A stretch of 64,000 nt of DNA from DTKD01 sp050948905 (GCA_050948905.1 JBMNES010000001.1:310001-374000); one strand, 5' to 3'; counted from the stretch's first letter, positions 43,457-54,300 are shown. Program-made: numbers and translations. Notes: generated by a model not told the origin, from the letters alone.

Positions 43457-43620
43457 TGTGCCTCTGATATTTTCCTCACTACTGTCTCCATTTTATGGCC
43501 GGTCACATATTGTACAGTCAAAACTGCCGCTGTTTGAAGGTTAACGGGGCGGCGGCGGAGTATAATTGTGATGATGCACGACTATGGGCCTGCTTGGCTC
43601 AACAATGGAGTTGGAAACCG

Positions 43621-44787
43621 ATGGAGCTTAAAGGTAACGTGCTGTCCGGGCTGGATGTGTTGCTTGGTGAGCAGTTGGACTCGCTAAAGGGCCTGGGTGT
43701 TGGCATTGTCACGAATCACGCTGCAGTAACTCGAGATCTGGATCATATCACCGATGCGCTTCATGCTGCTGGGGTGAATGTTGTCGCGTTGTTCGGACCT
43801 GAACACGGGGTGCGCGGGGATGCGGCGGAAGGGGCTGCTGTCGAGGATTCGGTCGATCCGCGGCTTGGCGTGCCGGTCTATAGCCTGTATGGTGCGACCA
43901 GTATGCCGACGCAGGAGATGCTGGAAGGCATCGACGTTATGCTGATAGATATCCAGGATGTGGGGGCGAGGTTTTATACATTCCCGTATACGATGGCGGC
44001 GGCGATGGAGGCTTGTGGCAAATACGGCGTCAAAGTGTGGGTGCTGGACAGGCCAAACCCGATTACCGGTCTGGGGTTTGAAGGGCCTCTTTTGGACCCG
44101 GAGTATAAATCGGGGGTTGGTAAATATAGAATCCCCGTAAGGCACGGTTTCACATCTGGCGAGCTTGCACGGCTGTATAACACGAAGTTCGGGGTGGAAT
44201 GCGACCTGGAAGTTGTGCGTATGAAGAATTGGAGTCGGGATATGTGGTTCGATGAGACGGGGCTGCCGTGGGTGTTGCCGTCTCCCAATATGCCGACTTT
44301 GGATACTGCCACGGTATATACTGGGACTTGTTTTTTTGAAGGCACCAATGTCTCTGAAGGCAGAGGATTATCTCGGCCGTTTGAGATATTCGGCGCGCCG
44401 TGGATTGATGCGCAGGTTCTACGTAAGGAGATGATGAGCTACGACCTGCCGGGCGTCGCGTATAGAGAGGCATATTTCTCGCCGTTTGAATGGAAATTCC
44501 GCAAGGAGCCGTGCAGTGGGCTGCAGGTGTATGTGACAGACAGGAACGTGTTCAAACCGGTGATCACGGGCATTGCTGCGGTTGCGACAATTAAGCGGTT
44601 GTGGCCGGATGATTTTATGTTCAGACCGCCTTCGAGCACTGGCAAGTGCTTCTTTGATCTTCTTGCGGGAAGCCCGGCTGTTCGAGAGATGATCGACGCC
44701 AACGTGGATCTGCTGGAGATGGAGAAGACGTGGGAGAAGGAGCCTGTGGAATTTATGGCGGAGACTAAGTCGATATTGCTCTATTGA
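43621..44787 (+). CDS. namZ: Exo-beta-N-acetylmuramidase (DUF1343)
   Basis: 388 residues. NamZ-type enzymes remove MurNAc from the end of peptidoglycan fragments during cell-wall turnover. The catalytic Glu is in LFGPEHGVRGDAAEG; VPVYSLYG, IDIQDVGARFYTF, WVLDRPNPI and GTNVSEGRG are typical. The start at 43621 gives the expected N-terminus. No signal peptide is visible, in that frame or upstream to 43495. Lies behind the c-di-GMP-I riboswitch. Confidence 0.9.
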   Translation: MELKGNVLSGLDVLLGEQLDSLKGLGVGIVTNHAAVTRDLDHITDALHAAGVNVVALFGPEHGVRGDAAEGAAVEDSVDPRLGVPVYSLYGATSMPTQEMLEGIDVMLIDIQDVGARFYTFPYTMAAAMEACGKYGVKVWVLDRPNPITGLGFEGPLLDPEYKSGVGKYRIPVRHGFTSGELARLYNTKFGVECDLEVVRMKNWSRDMWFDETGLPWVLPSPNMPTLDTATVYTGTCFFEGTNVSEGRGLSRPFEIFGAPWIDAQVLRKEMMSYDLPGVAYREAYFSPFEWKFRKEPCSGLQVYVTDRNVFKPVITGIAAVATIKRLWPDDFMFRPPSSTGKCFFDLLAGSPAVREMIDANVDLLEMEKTWEKEPVEFMAETKSILLY

Positions 44788-44848
44788 CAGGAACCTGAAA
44801 GGGAACCTCATCGTATAGTTAGTGGCTGTGTGCAGCCTAACGGTTGTC

Positions 44849-44877
44849 TTGACAGCCCGAAGCGCCTCGCTTATACT
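44849..44877 (+). promoter_or_regulatory. Promoter of the ABC operon
   Basis: TTGACA, 17-nt spacer, TATACT, about 75 nt before the GTG at 44952. Confidence 0.8.
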
Positions 44878-44951
44878 CGTGCGGGCGGCGTGGATGCTCG
44901 CTTGTTTGTGATGCGCGTTATATAGTCTATCTTGCAGTTGGGGGTATAATT

Positions 44952-45872
44952 GTGGCTGAAGCCATTGTAGTGGAAGGGCTCTGTAAAGAATACAGAGGCC
45001 GTCTCGGCGACCGTGTTATGGCGGTCAACAACGTTAGCTTTTCGGTTCGCGAAGGAGAGATTTTCGGCTTCATCGGACCCAACGGAGCGGGTAAGACCAC
45101 CACGATCAAAACCCTGCTCGGTCTGCTGTTTCCCACCTCTGGGAAAGCTATGGTGCTGGGTAAACCCGCTGGGGATATCGGCGCCAAGGAGCGAATCAGC
45201 TACCTGCCGGAAAGCCCTTATTTTTATGAGCACATGACCGGCGCTGAGGTGCTGGATTTCTATTGCAGACTCTTCAAAATGGATGCAGCCAGGCGTCGCA
45301 AGAGGGTTCCGGAGCTTCTGGAGCAAGTGGGGCTTGGCAAGGACGGCCTGCGGGCGCTGAGGCAATACTCAAAAGGTATGCTGCAGCGGGTGGGCATCGC
45401 CCAGGCGTTGATAAATGAGCCTGATCTTCTGTTCTTCGACGAGCCGACGTCCGGCCTCGACCCTATCGCGCATAAGGACATACAGGACCTTATTCTGAGC
45501 CTGCGCGAACAGGGCAAGACGGTGTTTTTGAGTTCGCACCAGCTCTCGGATGTTGAAAATGTCTGCAACCGGGTGGCGATAATAAATCGCGGCGAGCTGG
45601 TGAAAATGGGCACGATGGACGAACTTCTGCACGCAGGTCGGACGATTGTCACGGTTGCTAATTTGGAGAAGGCTCTGCTTGATGAAATGCAGCCGCTTCT
45701 GGCACACGTCGCTGCAGACGGCGATTTCACCAGGCTATATGCCGAAACCGAAGAAAATGTGCATAAGATTATCGACACAATTCATGGCAAGGCCAGCCTC
45801 GTTTCGGTCCTCCCGCAGAGGCAGACTCTTGAGGATTTGTTTGTCGAAATAGTAAGGGAGGGACGAAGTTGA
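44952..45872 (+). CDS. ABC transporter ATPase
   Basis: 306 residues. Walker A GPNGAGKTTTIKTL, Q-loop region SYLPESPYF, signature QYSKGMLQRVGIAQAL (LSGG-like), Walker B LLFFDEPTSGLDP and the H-switch SSHQLSD. Similar to CcmA/NatA-type subunits with a ~90-residue C-terminal extension. GTG start after GGGGG. Overlaps the permease gene by 4 bp. Confidence 0.95.
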   Translation: MAEAIVVEGLCKEYRGRLGDRVMAVNNVSFSVREGEIFGFIGPNGAGKTTTIKTLLGLLFPTSGKAMVLGKPAGDIGAKERISYLPESPYFYEHMTGAEVLDFYCRLFKMDAARRRKRVPELLEQVGLGKDGLRALRQYSKGMLQRVGIAQALINEPDLLFFDEPTSGLDPIAHKDIQDLILSLREQGKTVFLSSHQLSDVENVCNRVAIINRGELVKMGTMDELLHAGRTIVTVANLEKALLDEMQPLLAHVAADGDFTRLYAETEENVHKIIDTIHGKASLVSVLPQRQTLEDLFVEIVREGRS

Positions 45873-46729
45873 TTATCTGGGCCATTGCCAGGACTACGGT
45901 TGGAGATGCTCTGCGCAAGAAGATCCTGCAGGTCTTCATTGTGGTGGCCATCGGGCTGATAGTCCTTTCGCTTTCTTTCTCGCAGACTTTGTCTTTCTCC
46001 AGCCAGAGAGGCGCATCCTCTGACTTTATGCTTCTCAAGAGCTTCGGGTTGGGGATGATGGCTCTGGCGGGGATATTTATCAGTCTTATTTTGGGCGTGA
46101 CTCTTATCCCACAGGAGTTCGAGCGCAGAACGATTTATACGATTCTTGCGAAGCCTGTGAAGAGATATGAGTTTATCACGGGCAAGTTTTTGGGCGCGCT
46201 GATGACCCTTGGCATAGCGACCGGGCTGATGGGTATCACTTTTATCATCACCATCGTCATCAAAGCTATCGGGGCGCAGCAGGTAGTCTCCCCTACCCTC
46301 GGCAACGTTCTCGGCGCAAGCGCTGAGAAGGTAGAACTGTTCGACTGGAATATGGTCTGGGGAGTGATATTGGTCTATTTGCAGTTTATGGTATTAAGCT
46401 CCATAGTACTGCTGTTTTCGTTGATCTTTACGCAGACTGTTAACTTCTTTATGGGAGCTGCGGTCTACGCTGTGGGATTTATGTCCACGGTGGTTATCTC
46501 CCTGGGCGGCGCTAAGGATGCCAGCCGGGCGTTGCAGTTATTTTATAAGACTGTTTCGTATGTGTTGCCTCGTTTCGACCAGTTCAATATACCAAATCAG
46601 CTTCTTCACCCCGAGACACAGGTCACCAATATGGGGGCTTATACCGGGATGATGACGCTGTATGGGCTTTTGTATACGCTGCTGGCCCTGGTTGTGGCGA
46701 TTTTGATATTCGAGCGGAAGGAAGTGTAA
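45869..46729 (+). CDS. ABC-2 type transporter permease
   Basis: 286 residues with about six membrane helices. The early IPQEFERRTIYTILAKPVKRYEF segment is the ABC-2 permease hallmark. Partner of the ATPase before it. The substrate is unknown; such two-gene systems export lipids, drugs or polymers. Confidence 0.9.
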   Translation: MIIWAIARTTVGDALRKKILQVFIVVAIGLIVLSLSFSQTLSFSSQRGASSDFMLLKSFGLGMMALAGIFISLILGVTLIPQEFERRTIYTILAKPVKRYEFITGKFLGALMTLGIATGLMGITFIITIVIKAIGAQQVVSPTLGNVLGASAEKVELFDWNMVWGVILVYLQFMVLSSIVLLFSLIFTQTVNFFMGAAVYAVGFMSTVVISLGGAKDASRALQLFYKTVSYVLPRFDQFNIPNQLLHPETQVTNMGAYTGMMTLYGLLYTLLALVVAILIFERKEV

Positions 46730-46730
46730 A

Positions 46731-48215
46731 ATGACCGACGGCAAACGCAAGTTGCTGGCGGCGCTCGTTGTGGTGATTGTTGCCGCGATCGTGTTGATAC
46801 AGCTCGGTGTGAGCCCGAAGTATGAGAAAATCGTAAACGCGGGCAAGCAAATCGGCGAGGATAAGAGCGGGGATATGATGGCGGAACTGCCGGGCCAGTT
46901 CATTGTGGCATCGTTCACCGGTTTTAAGCAGGTCGTGGCCGGAGCGCTTTGGATCAGGGCGGACGAATTCTTCCACCGGGGGCAGTATCACGCAATCGTG
47001 CCGATGGTGCGAATGGTGACGTGGTTGGACCCGCATAATATCGACGTCTACATCACCGGCGCCTGGCATTTGGACTACAATTTCGTTGACGAGGCTAACA
47101 CGCTGTCCGATAAGCGCTACATACCCGCCTCTATAGCCTTCATGAAAGAAGGCATTCGCAATAACCCTACTATATGGGATTTGTATTTCGAGCTGGGGTG
47201 GACACACTACAGCAAGAAATTGATGGATAACGAGATGGCCACGCGATATATTGCGGAGGCCTGTAAATATGATGGCGTGGACCCCAACACCGGTGCAAGA
47301 CAGCGCAGACCGGGGTTTGTCGACAGGATGAAGGCCCACATGCTCGAAAAAACAGGCCGCCTTGACGAGGCCAATAAGCAATGGAACGTCGCCCGGCAGG
47401 AGATTCTCGATGGTATGGAGGCCAACAAGAAGAATCCTGGGAGCGGGGGTTGGGCGGATCCTGGCTCGCTGGATCTGTGCGACCGCAATCAGTCTCTTCT
47501 GCTCATGCGACAGGGATGGCGCTATGCGGATATGGCGAAATATGAGCAGGGCCTGAAGATCGCCGAGCGCGTGAAAAGCCCGGAGGACTGGGTTAATGCG
47601 ACTCGGAGAGCCAGGCAGGATTTTGAGAGTCGAAAGGGAAAGCACTGGGTTGGTGACGCACAAAGGCCGCTTGAAGGCAAGTTTGAGGTAACCTGGCTGA
47701 GAGCTTCTCCTCGTGTATTGGTGGTTAAGGGCACTTGCAATATTATCCAAGCCTCTGAATATAAGGGACTGGCGTCTGAATCGTTCACGGACTGGTATGC
47801 CTCCAACATGGCTTTGGATGCTGATAAACGCATGAAATGGCGGGATGGCTCACGTGTATACTGGCGTCTCCAGGATTTGGATTATGAGATGCCGGATGTG
47901 AACAAATTTAACTGGAATACGAATCTGGAGAACACGGTCGCGTGGGGAGATATATACGTCGGAGGGGGATCGTTCAGCACAAAGATCGATATGAGCGACC
48001 CTAGAGACCGGGGTATGTATCCTCTGAAGGCGGAAAAGTATAAACTGACTGTGTGGATGGACCCAGTGGAGCCGGGTATGCCGGACTTCGTGCAGGACAG
48101 GGTTGGTTGGAGAGGTGAGGCGCTTGTAGATGACGGAAGCCTGGATACTACCACTCGTCCTGGATATCGAATGCTGAAAAAAGAGTTTATCTTGTCCAGA
48201 AGTGATATAATATAA
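46731..48215 (+). CDS. TPR-containing membrane-anchored protein
   Basis: 494 residues. N-terminal anchor (LLAALVVVIVAAIVLIQLGV), then helical repeats (IPASIAFMKEGIRNNPTIWDL, FELGWTHYSKKLMDNEM, MLEKTGRLDEANKQW) resembling TPRs, and a beta-rich C-terminal domain. It starts 1 bp after the permease, so it belongs to the ABC system, perhaps as a periplasmic or extracytoplasmic accessory. Not recognised as a named family. Confidence 0.7.
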   Translation: MTDGKRKLLAALVVVIVAAIVLIQLGVSPKYEKIVNAGKQIGEDKSGDMMAELPGQFIVASFTGFKQVVAGALWIRADEFFHRGQYHAIVPMVRMVTWLDPHNIDVYITGAWHLDYNFVDEANTLSDKRYIPASIAFMKEGIRNNPTIWDLYFELGWTHYSKKLMDNEMATRYIAEACKYDGVDPNTGARQRRPGFVDRMKAHMLEKTGRLDEANKQWNVARQEILDGMEANKKNPGSGGWADPGSLDLCDRNQSLLLMRQGWRYADMAKYEQGLKIAERVKSPEDWVNATRRARQDFESRKGKHWVGDAQRPLEGKFEVTWLRASPRVLVVKGTCNIIQASEYKGLASESFTDWYASNMALDADKRMKWRDGSRVYWRLQDLDYEMPDVNKFNWNTNLENTVAWGDIYVGGGSFSTKIDMSDPRDRGMYPLKAEKYKLTVWMDPVEPGMPDFVQDRVGWRGEALVDDGSLDTTTRPGYRMLKKEFILSRSDII

Positions 48216-48256
48216 TGTCTTTTGCTCCGAGTTTGGAGCGTGACTGGTTTTTCGAT

Positions 48257-48529
48257 GTGATCGTGCTAGACGGGGAACTAGCGGTGCCCTCGACCCGCAA
48301 TCCGCTACAGCGGGGTCGAATTCCTACCCGCGGTCTGGCTGTTTGAGTATGTACTACGGTAAGTGGTGTTGATAGTCGGGCCCCGCGCAATGCCCGGCGC
48401 ATGAACCCCGTCAGGTCCGGAAGGAAGCAGCGGTAAGTGCGTGCGCGCATGTGCCGCGTGGTGATCTGGCTGGAGCCGTCTGCCGGAGCAACGCTTGGGC
48501 GACCTTATCAGAGGCAGGTGCACGATCAC
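48257..48529 (+). ncRNA. ffs: Signal recognition particle RNA, long bacterial type
   Basis: 273 nt, the size of Bacillus scRNA. The ends pair perfectly (GTGATCGTGC / GCACGATCAC). Helix 8 is GTCAGGTCCGGAAGGAAGCAGC, written in parts: GTCAGGTCCGG and AAGGAAGCAGC. The 5' domain (GGGGAACTAGCGGTGCCCT) gives the Alu-like part. Followed by TTTTATAAT. Sits before dnaX, a common arrangement. Confidence 0.95.
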
Positions 48530-48564
48530 TTTTATAATAAATCACTCTGGTGTCGGCTGCACTT

Positions 48565-50235
48565 ATGTCTTACGTTTCCCTGTATCGCAAATATCGCTCG
48601 CAGACATTTGATGACGTGATCGGACAGGATCACGTTGTTCGGACTATTAAAAATGCGATAAAGGGCAATCGAATAGCACAGGGCTATCTGTTTTGCGGGT
48701 CTCGAGGGACTGGCAAGACCACAGTGGCAAGACTTATTGCGAAAGCCCTTAACTGCGAACACGGCCCCACCCCTGAACCCTGCAATGTGTGTGAAGAATG
48801 TAAGTCGATCACCGAAGGCAGCGCTATCGACGTTATCGAGATGGACGCGGCCTCTAATCGCGGGGTCAAAGATATTGAGCAGCTTCGCGAGGGCGTGAAA
48901 TATCCGCCGATGCGGCTGCGATATAAAGTGTATATCATCGACGAGGCTCACCAGCTTTCAAGCGATGCTAAGGATGCGTTTCTAAAGACTCTGGAAGAAC
49001 CCCCGGCTCACGCTGTGTTTATCCTTGCGACTACTGAATCTAACAAAATCCCTATCACCATCCGGTCCCGCTGTCAGCAGTTTGATTTCAGGCGAGGGAC
49101 TGTGCAGGAGATAAGCGGGCGGCTGGAATATGTGGCGAAATCCGAAGGCGTGGAAGTTGATCCGGTTGCGCTTGAACTAGTTGCCAGGATAGCGAATGGG
49201 TCTTATAGAGACTCGTTGAGTTTGCTGGAACAGGTGATGGCGTATACGGGAGGTTCGATTAGCCCGGCGGATGTGTATACTGTGTCGGGGATGGTCGATG
49301 AGGATGTGCTGCTTGAGATTGGTGATATTCTGAGCGGCACGGATACTTCGATGGCTTTTGGAATGACTGAGAGGCTGCTGCGAGAAGGCCGGGATGTGCG
49401 TGAGCTGTTTAAGTCTATAGCTGAACATTTCAGGGATGTGCTGGAATTGAAGGTGGGAGCCAGCGCCAGACACGCGAAGGACGACAGGTGGCGGCGGCAG
49501 GCTGAGGCGTTCAATCAGGATAGATTGGTCGGGATAATAGACATATTTGCGGCGGCGGAAAAAGATTTGAGATGGAACGAGCAGCACAGGCTGGCACTGG
49601 AGATGGCGCTGCTGAAGGCGATGGCTCGACCACGAGAGGTGGCTGTTCGGTCGGAGGCCCCTGTCCAGAGCGAGCCAGTGCGCACTGCCCCACCCCGACC
49701 CGTTGAGCCGAGTTCTATTAAGCAACCTCTGAATGAAGCTCCGGTGGAGAAAATGGTGCCGGCTGTGATTGAGCCGGAAGTTGAGGCTACGGTGGAGAGC
49801 GCGCCTGAACCCGAAGCGCCGCAGGTTGAATCGAAGGGAGCTGTGACGCTTGGTGAGATTCGGCAGGAATGGGAAAAAGTGCTGACGTATGTGGATAAGG
49901 TGATGAAGCTGCCGAATATCAGGGCGCTTGCGCGGGAGTCAAGCCCGGTTACGCTGAGCGATTCGGTGCTGACACTTGGATTTACCAGTAAGTGGAAGTT
50001 TCACATGCAGAAGCTGAGTAAGGATACGGCTGTGCTGGAAAAGGCGCTGCTGGATGTAGTCGGCGCAAAGCTGAGAGTCGCGATAACAAATGTGGACGAT
50101 GGCGAAACTGAACCGCCGCGGGCAGTGGAACCACCGACTAACGAAGCTGCTTCTCAGCCTGTTTTGAACGACATGCTGATGACGCTGGGCGGCACGCTCG
50201 TAGATACTGACGATGTAAGCCCCTGGGAGGAGTAA
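48565..50235 (+). CDS. dnaX: DNA polymerase III gamma/tau subunit
   Basis: About 556 residues. Clamp-loader ATPase: Walker A GSRGTGKTTVARLIAKAL, zinc site with C in NCEHG, CNVCEEC, Walker B YIIDEAHQL and sensor TIRSRCQQFDF. A Pro/Glu-rich linker (~370-440) precedes the C-terminal tau-like domain. The ATG at 48565 begins MSYVSLYRKYR, the standard N-terminus; a GTG at 48550 is in frame. First gene of dnaX-ybaB-recR. Confidence 0.96.
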   Translation: MSYVSLYRKYRSQTFDDVIGQDHVVRTIKNAIKGNRIAQGYLFCGSRGTGKTTVARLIAKALNCEHGPTPEPCNVCEECKSITEGSAIDVIEMDAASNRGVKDIEQLREGVKYPPMRLRYKVYIIDEAHQLSSDAKDAFLKTLEEPPAHAVFILATTESNKIPITIRSRCQQFDFRRGTVQEISGRLEYVAKSEGVEVDPVALELVARIANGSYRDSLSLLEQVMAYTGGSISPADVYTVSGMVDEDVLLEIGDILSGTDTSMAFGMTERLLREGRDVRELFKSIAEHFRDVLELKVGASARHAKDDRWRRQAEAFNQDRLVGIIDIFAAAEKDLRWNEQHRLALEMALLKAMARPREVAVRSEAPVQSEPVRTAPPRPVEPSSIKQPLNEAPVEKMVPAVIEPEVEATVESAPEPEAPQVESKGAVTLGEIRQEWEKVLTYVDKVMKLPNIRALARESSPVTLSDSVLTLGFTSKWKFHMQKLSKDTAVLEKALLDVVGAKLRVAITNVDDGETEPPRAVEPPTNEAASQPVLNDMLMTLGGTLVDTDDVSPWEE

Positions 50236-50243
50236 ATATAGAG

Positions 50244-50591
50244 ATGGCAAAAGGAAATCCCTTTGGGAATATGGGTAATATCCCCGGACTTGGTAACCTG
50301 ATGAAGCAGGCCCAGAAGATGGCGGCGGAGACTGAGCGCATACAGGAAGAGCTGCACAACGAGCGCGTTGAGGTCTCATCCGGCGGGGGAATGGTGACGG
50401 CGGTAGTTACGGGAGCCGGTGAGCTGTTGGAGGTCAAAATCGACCCGCAGGTGGTGGATCCGGAAGACGTCGAGATGCTGCAGGATTTGATCGTAAGCGC
50501 GGTGAGAGAAGCTCTGGATAAGGCTAATGAGACCAAGCAGGAACGATTGGCCGAGCTTACCGGAGGAATGGGCCTGCCGGGCTTGTTTTAA
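50244..50591 (+). CDS. YbaB/EbfC nucleoid-associated protein
   Basis: 115 residues. Small DNA-binding dimer. Shows LMKQAQKMAAETERIQEEL coiled coil and the VTGAGELLEVKIDPQVVDPED core. Usually between dnaX and recR, as here, 8 bp after dnaX. Confidence 0.93.
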   Translation: MAKGNPFGNMGNIPGLGNLMKQAQKMAAETERIQEELHNERVEVSSGGGMVTAVVTGAGELLEVKIDPQVVDPEDVEMLQDLIVSAVREALDKANETKQERLAELTGGMGLPGLF

Positions 50592-50755
50592 TCATCAATT
50601 CGGGAAGGGAAACGTGGCGTCGTCGGGCTCGACGAACTGATGTCGTCTCGGTCTCCCTTCTATAAAATGCGCTAATCTGATATAATAATGGCGCTTCTAT
50701 AGGAACAAAGGATGGCGGGCAGAAGTGACTCGTCAGCTATTTGTGTGTACTGGTA

Positions 50756-51352
50756 ATGGAATACGCGAAACCACTGGCAAGACTTGTAGGCGAGTTTGAG
50801 AAACTGCCGGGTATAGGGCCAAAATCGGCCCAGCGCCTGGCGTTTCATGTGCTGCGGGCATCGGAGGATGACGTGCAGGGGCTTGCTGCGGCTCTGCTGG
50901 AAGTAAAACAGAAGATTAAGCAGTGTAAGGTCTGCTATAACTATACAGATCAGGATGTCTGCGCGATTTGTTCGGATGCGAGGCGAGATCGATCGCTTGT
51001 TTGCGTAGTCGCGGAGCCTCGTGACGCGGTCGCGATGGAGAAGACAAATGAATTTCGTGGCCTATACCACGTCCTTGGCGGGGTGATCTCCCCAATGGAC
51101 GGTATTGGGCCGGAGATGTTAAAAATACGGGAGCTTGTAAACAGGATCGGCGAAGGCGAGATTATGGAAGTGGTGTTGGCCACAAACCCGACTATCGAAG
51201 GGGACACGACTTCTATGTATATCGCCGGGCTGCTGAAACCGCTTGGCATAAAGGTGACGCGAATTGCGCACGGGATGCCGGTCGGTGGGGATATGGACTA
51301 CGCCGACCAGGCGACGCTCATACAGGCTCTGCAATGGAGAAGGGAAATCTGA
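50756..51352 (+). CDS. recR: Recombination protein RecR
   Basis: 198 residues. Acts with RecO/RecF in gap repair. HhH motif (KLPGIGPKSAQRLAFHVL), zinc finger CKVCYNYTDQDVCAIC, Toprim domain (CVVAEPRDAVAMEK) and the C-terminal RIAHGMPVGGDMDYADQATL. GTG at 50741 is an alternative start. The 150-bp gap before it contains a folded stretch (GAAGGGA 50604 / TCCCTTC 50660) and a TATAAT at 50681, so recR may have its own promoter. Confidence 0.95.
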   Translation: MEYAKPLARLVGEFEKLPGIGPKSAQRLAFHVLRASEDDVQGLAAALLEVKQKIKQCKVCYNYTDQDVCAICSDARRDRSLVCVVAEPRDAVAMEKTNEFRGLYHVLGGVISPMDGIGPEMLKIRELVNRIGEGEIMEVVLATNPTIEGDTTSMYIAGLLKPLGIKVTRIAHGMPVGGDMDYADQATLIQALQWRREI

Positions 51353-51396
51353 TAAAGTTGGGCCAGCCCCAGCTTTAGATTATTGAAGGAGACACT

Positions 51397-54300
51397 ATGG
51401 CAAAGAAAATGGAGAGTTACGACGGCAATGCCGCAGTTGCCCACGTAGCGCACGCAACCAACGAAGTCATCGCCATCTACCCCATCACCCCCAGTTCTAC
51501 GATGGGTGAGATCGCTGATGAGAAGACCGCTCGCGGCCAGCGCAACATTTGGGGAACGATTCCATCTGTTACCGAGATGCAGAGCGAGGGCGGCGCATCG
51601 GGAGCCGTTCACGGCGCGTTGTCAACGGGTGCGCTTTCGACCACGTTTACAGCTTCACAGGGTCTGCTGCTGATGATCCCGAATATGTATAAGATCGCCG
51701 GTGAGCTGACCCCTACGGTGTTTCATGTGTCGGCAAGAGCAGTTGCCTGCCAGGCGTTGTCTATTTTCGGCGACCACAGCGACGTGATGGCGTGCCGGCA
51801 GACCGGCTTCGGTATGCTGTGTTCGAACAGCGTGCAGGAAGCAATGGACTTCGCATTGATCGCACAGCAATCCACGCTCGGAAGCCGGGTGCCGTTTGTG
51901 CACTTCTTCGATGGTTTCCGCACCTCCAGCGAAGTGCAGAAGATAGAAGAGCTCTCCTTCGACGATATGCGAGCGATGATCGACAACGATCTCGTGATTG
52001 CACACCGCGCAAGGGCGTTAAGCCCGGATCGACCAGTGGTCGGTGGAACTGCGCAGAACCCGGACGTATTCTTCCAGGGTCGGGAAACAGTTAACCGGTT
52101 CTACGCCGCCTGTCCTGAAATCGTGCAAAATACGATGGACAAATTCGCTTCAATAACGGGTCGACAGTATAAGCTCTTCGACTATGTCGGCGCGCCGGAT
52201 GCTGAGAAGATCATCGTAATGATGGGCTCCGGAGCCGAGACCGCGCATGAGACGGTGGATTATCTCAACAAAAAGGGCGAGAAAGTCGGTTTGGTTAAGG
52301 TTCGACTTTACAGACCTTTCAGCGTGAAGGGTTTGATGGACGTGATTCCTGCAAGCGTGAAGAAGATCGCCGTCCTCGACCGCACCAAGGAACCCGGATC
52401 GCTCGGCGAGCCGCTATTTTTGGATGTCGTTGCAGCGATAGAAGAAGCGATTGGCAATGGCACTGCGCCGTTTAAGTCTTTCCCGAAAGTTGTCGGCGGC
52501 CGGTATGGACTCGGTTCCAAGGAGTTCACGCCCGCGATGGTCAAGGGGGTCTATGATGATCTGGATGCGTCCAGCCCGCTGAACCATTATGTGGTTGGAA
52601 TCGAAGACGACGTGACCGGGAATTATATTAAGTATGATCCGGCGTTCACCACGGCGGACAAAGAGACATTCAGAGGAATGTTCTATGGACTCGGCTCCGA
52701 TGGAACCGTCGGCGCGAACAAGAACTCGATCAAGATCATCGGCGAAGAGACCGACAACTACGCTCAGGGCTACTTCGTATATGACTCGAAGAAGGCGGGT
52801 TCGGTGACGGTTTCGCACCTGCGATTTGGTAAGAACCCGATCAGAAGCCCCTATCTCATCGATCGCGCCAACTTTATCGCCTGCCACAACCCGAGCTTTG
52901 TCGAGAAATACGACATGCTGTGCAATATCGAAGAGGGCGGCACGTTCCTGCTGACCACGTCGCACTCTGCAGACGAGGTTTGGGATACGCTGCCCAAGGA
53001 AGTCCAGCAGCAGATCATCGACAAGAAGGTCAAGTTCTACGTCATCGACGCGATCTCCATCGGACACGAAATCGGACTGGGCGCCCGAATCAACATGATC
53101 ATGCAGTCCGCGTTCTTCAAGCTCACCGGGATTCTGCCGGAAGAGCAGGCCGTTGACGCGATCAAGAGAGCTATTAAGAAGAGTTACGGCCGATACGGCG
53201 ATAAGGTCGTCGAGATGAACTATCAGGCGGTTGAGGCCGGTATGACCAAGCTGGCCGAGGTGAAGTATCCGAACAAGGTTACAAGCGCCTTCGCGATGCC
53301 GCCTGTGGTAAGCCCGGATGCGCCGCAGTTTGTGCAGGAAGTGACCGCGGAGATTATGGCGGGCCGAGGGGATGGTATCCCTGTAAGCAAGATGCCGATC
53401 GACGGCAGATATCCGCTTGGCACTACTGCGTTTGAGAAGCGCAACATTGCTGTGGAAATCCCGGAATGGATCCCTGAGGCCTGTTTGCAGTGCGGGATGT
53501 GCTCGTTGCTGTGCCCGCATGCGACGATTCGAATTAAGGCTTATGATGCTGAGGAACTCGCAACTGCGCCGGAAACTTTCAAGAGCGTGGATGGCAAGGG
53601 CAAGCTGAAGGGCAAGAAATATACTGTGCAGGTGGCGCCGGAGGATTGCACCGGCTGCGGTCTGTGCGTAGAGAACTGCCCCGGCAAGGAGAGGAATCCG
53701 GAGACCAAGGAGCCGACCGGGCGCAAGGCGATCAATATGGTTCTGCAGGAACCGCTGCGCGAGACCGAGCGCACCAACTGGGACTTCTTCCTGTCTTTAC
53801 CTGAGACCGATCCTGCGCTTTACAATAAAGCTACGGTTCAGGGAAGCCAGTTCACCCAGGCGCTGTTCGAGTTCTCCGGCGCTTGCGCTGGATGCGGCGA
53901 GACCCCGTATGTGAAGCTCGTCAGCCAGCTCTTCGGCGACCGCGCGGTTATCGCAAACGCGACGGGATGTTCTTCGATTTATGGGGCGAACCTGCCGACC
54001 ACTCCGTATACGACTCGTGCTGACGGCAGAGGTCCTGCGTGGGCGAACAGCCTGTTTGAGGACAACGCTGAGTTCGGTTTGGGCTTCAGATTGACCATCG
54101 ACAAGCTGAACGAGTATGCCCTTGAGCTGTTGGACAAGGCAGCCGAGGAAGGCACCGTTAAGGCGGAACTTGCTGAGGCGATTAAGACTGCGGATCAGTC
54201 TACTCAGGAGGGCATTGAGGAACAGCGCGGCAGAGTGGACGAGCTTAAAGCTGCTCTTGGCAAGTGCGCTGGCTCTGGTTGTGAAACCTGCAAACAGCTT

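Noticed and set aside
43534..43566. Promoter for namZ (TTGAAG ... TATAAT)
   Set aside because: Spacer is 21 nt, too long for a normal sigma-70 site; kept only as a possible alternative start of transcription.
48206..48216. Overlapping TATAAT boxes as SRP RNA promoter
   Set aside because: No -35 element at suitable distance and 40 nt from the RNA 5' end; left unannotated.
48257..48529. 6S RNA or tmRNA
   Set aside because: The GGTCCGGAAGGAAGCAGC helix 8 and paired ends identify SRP RNA.
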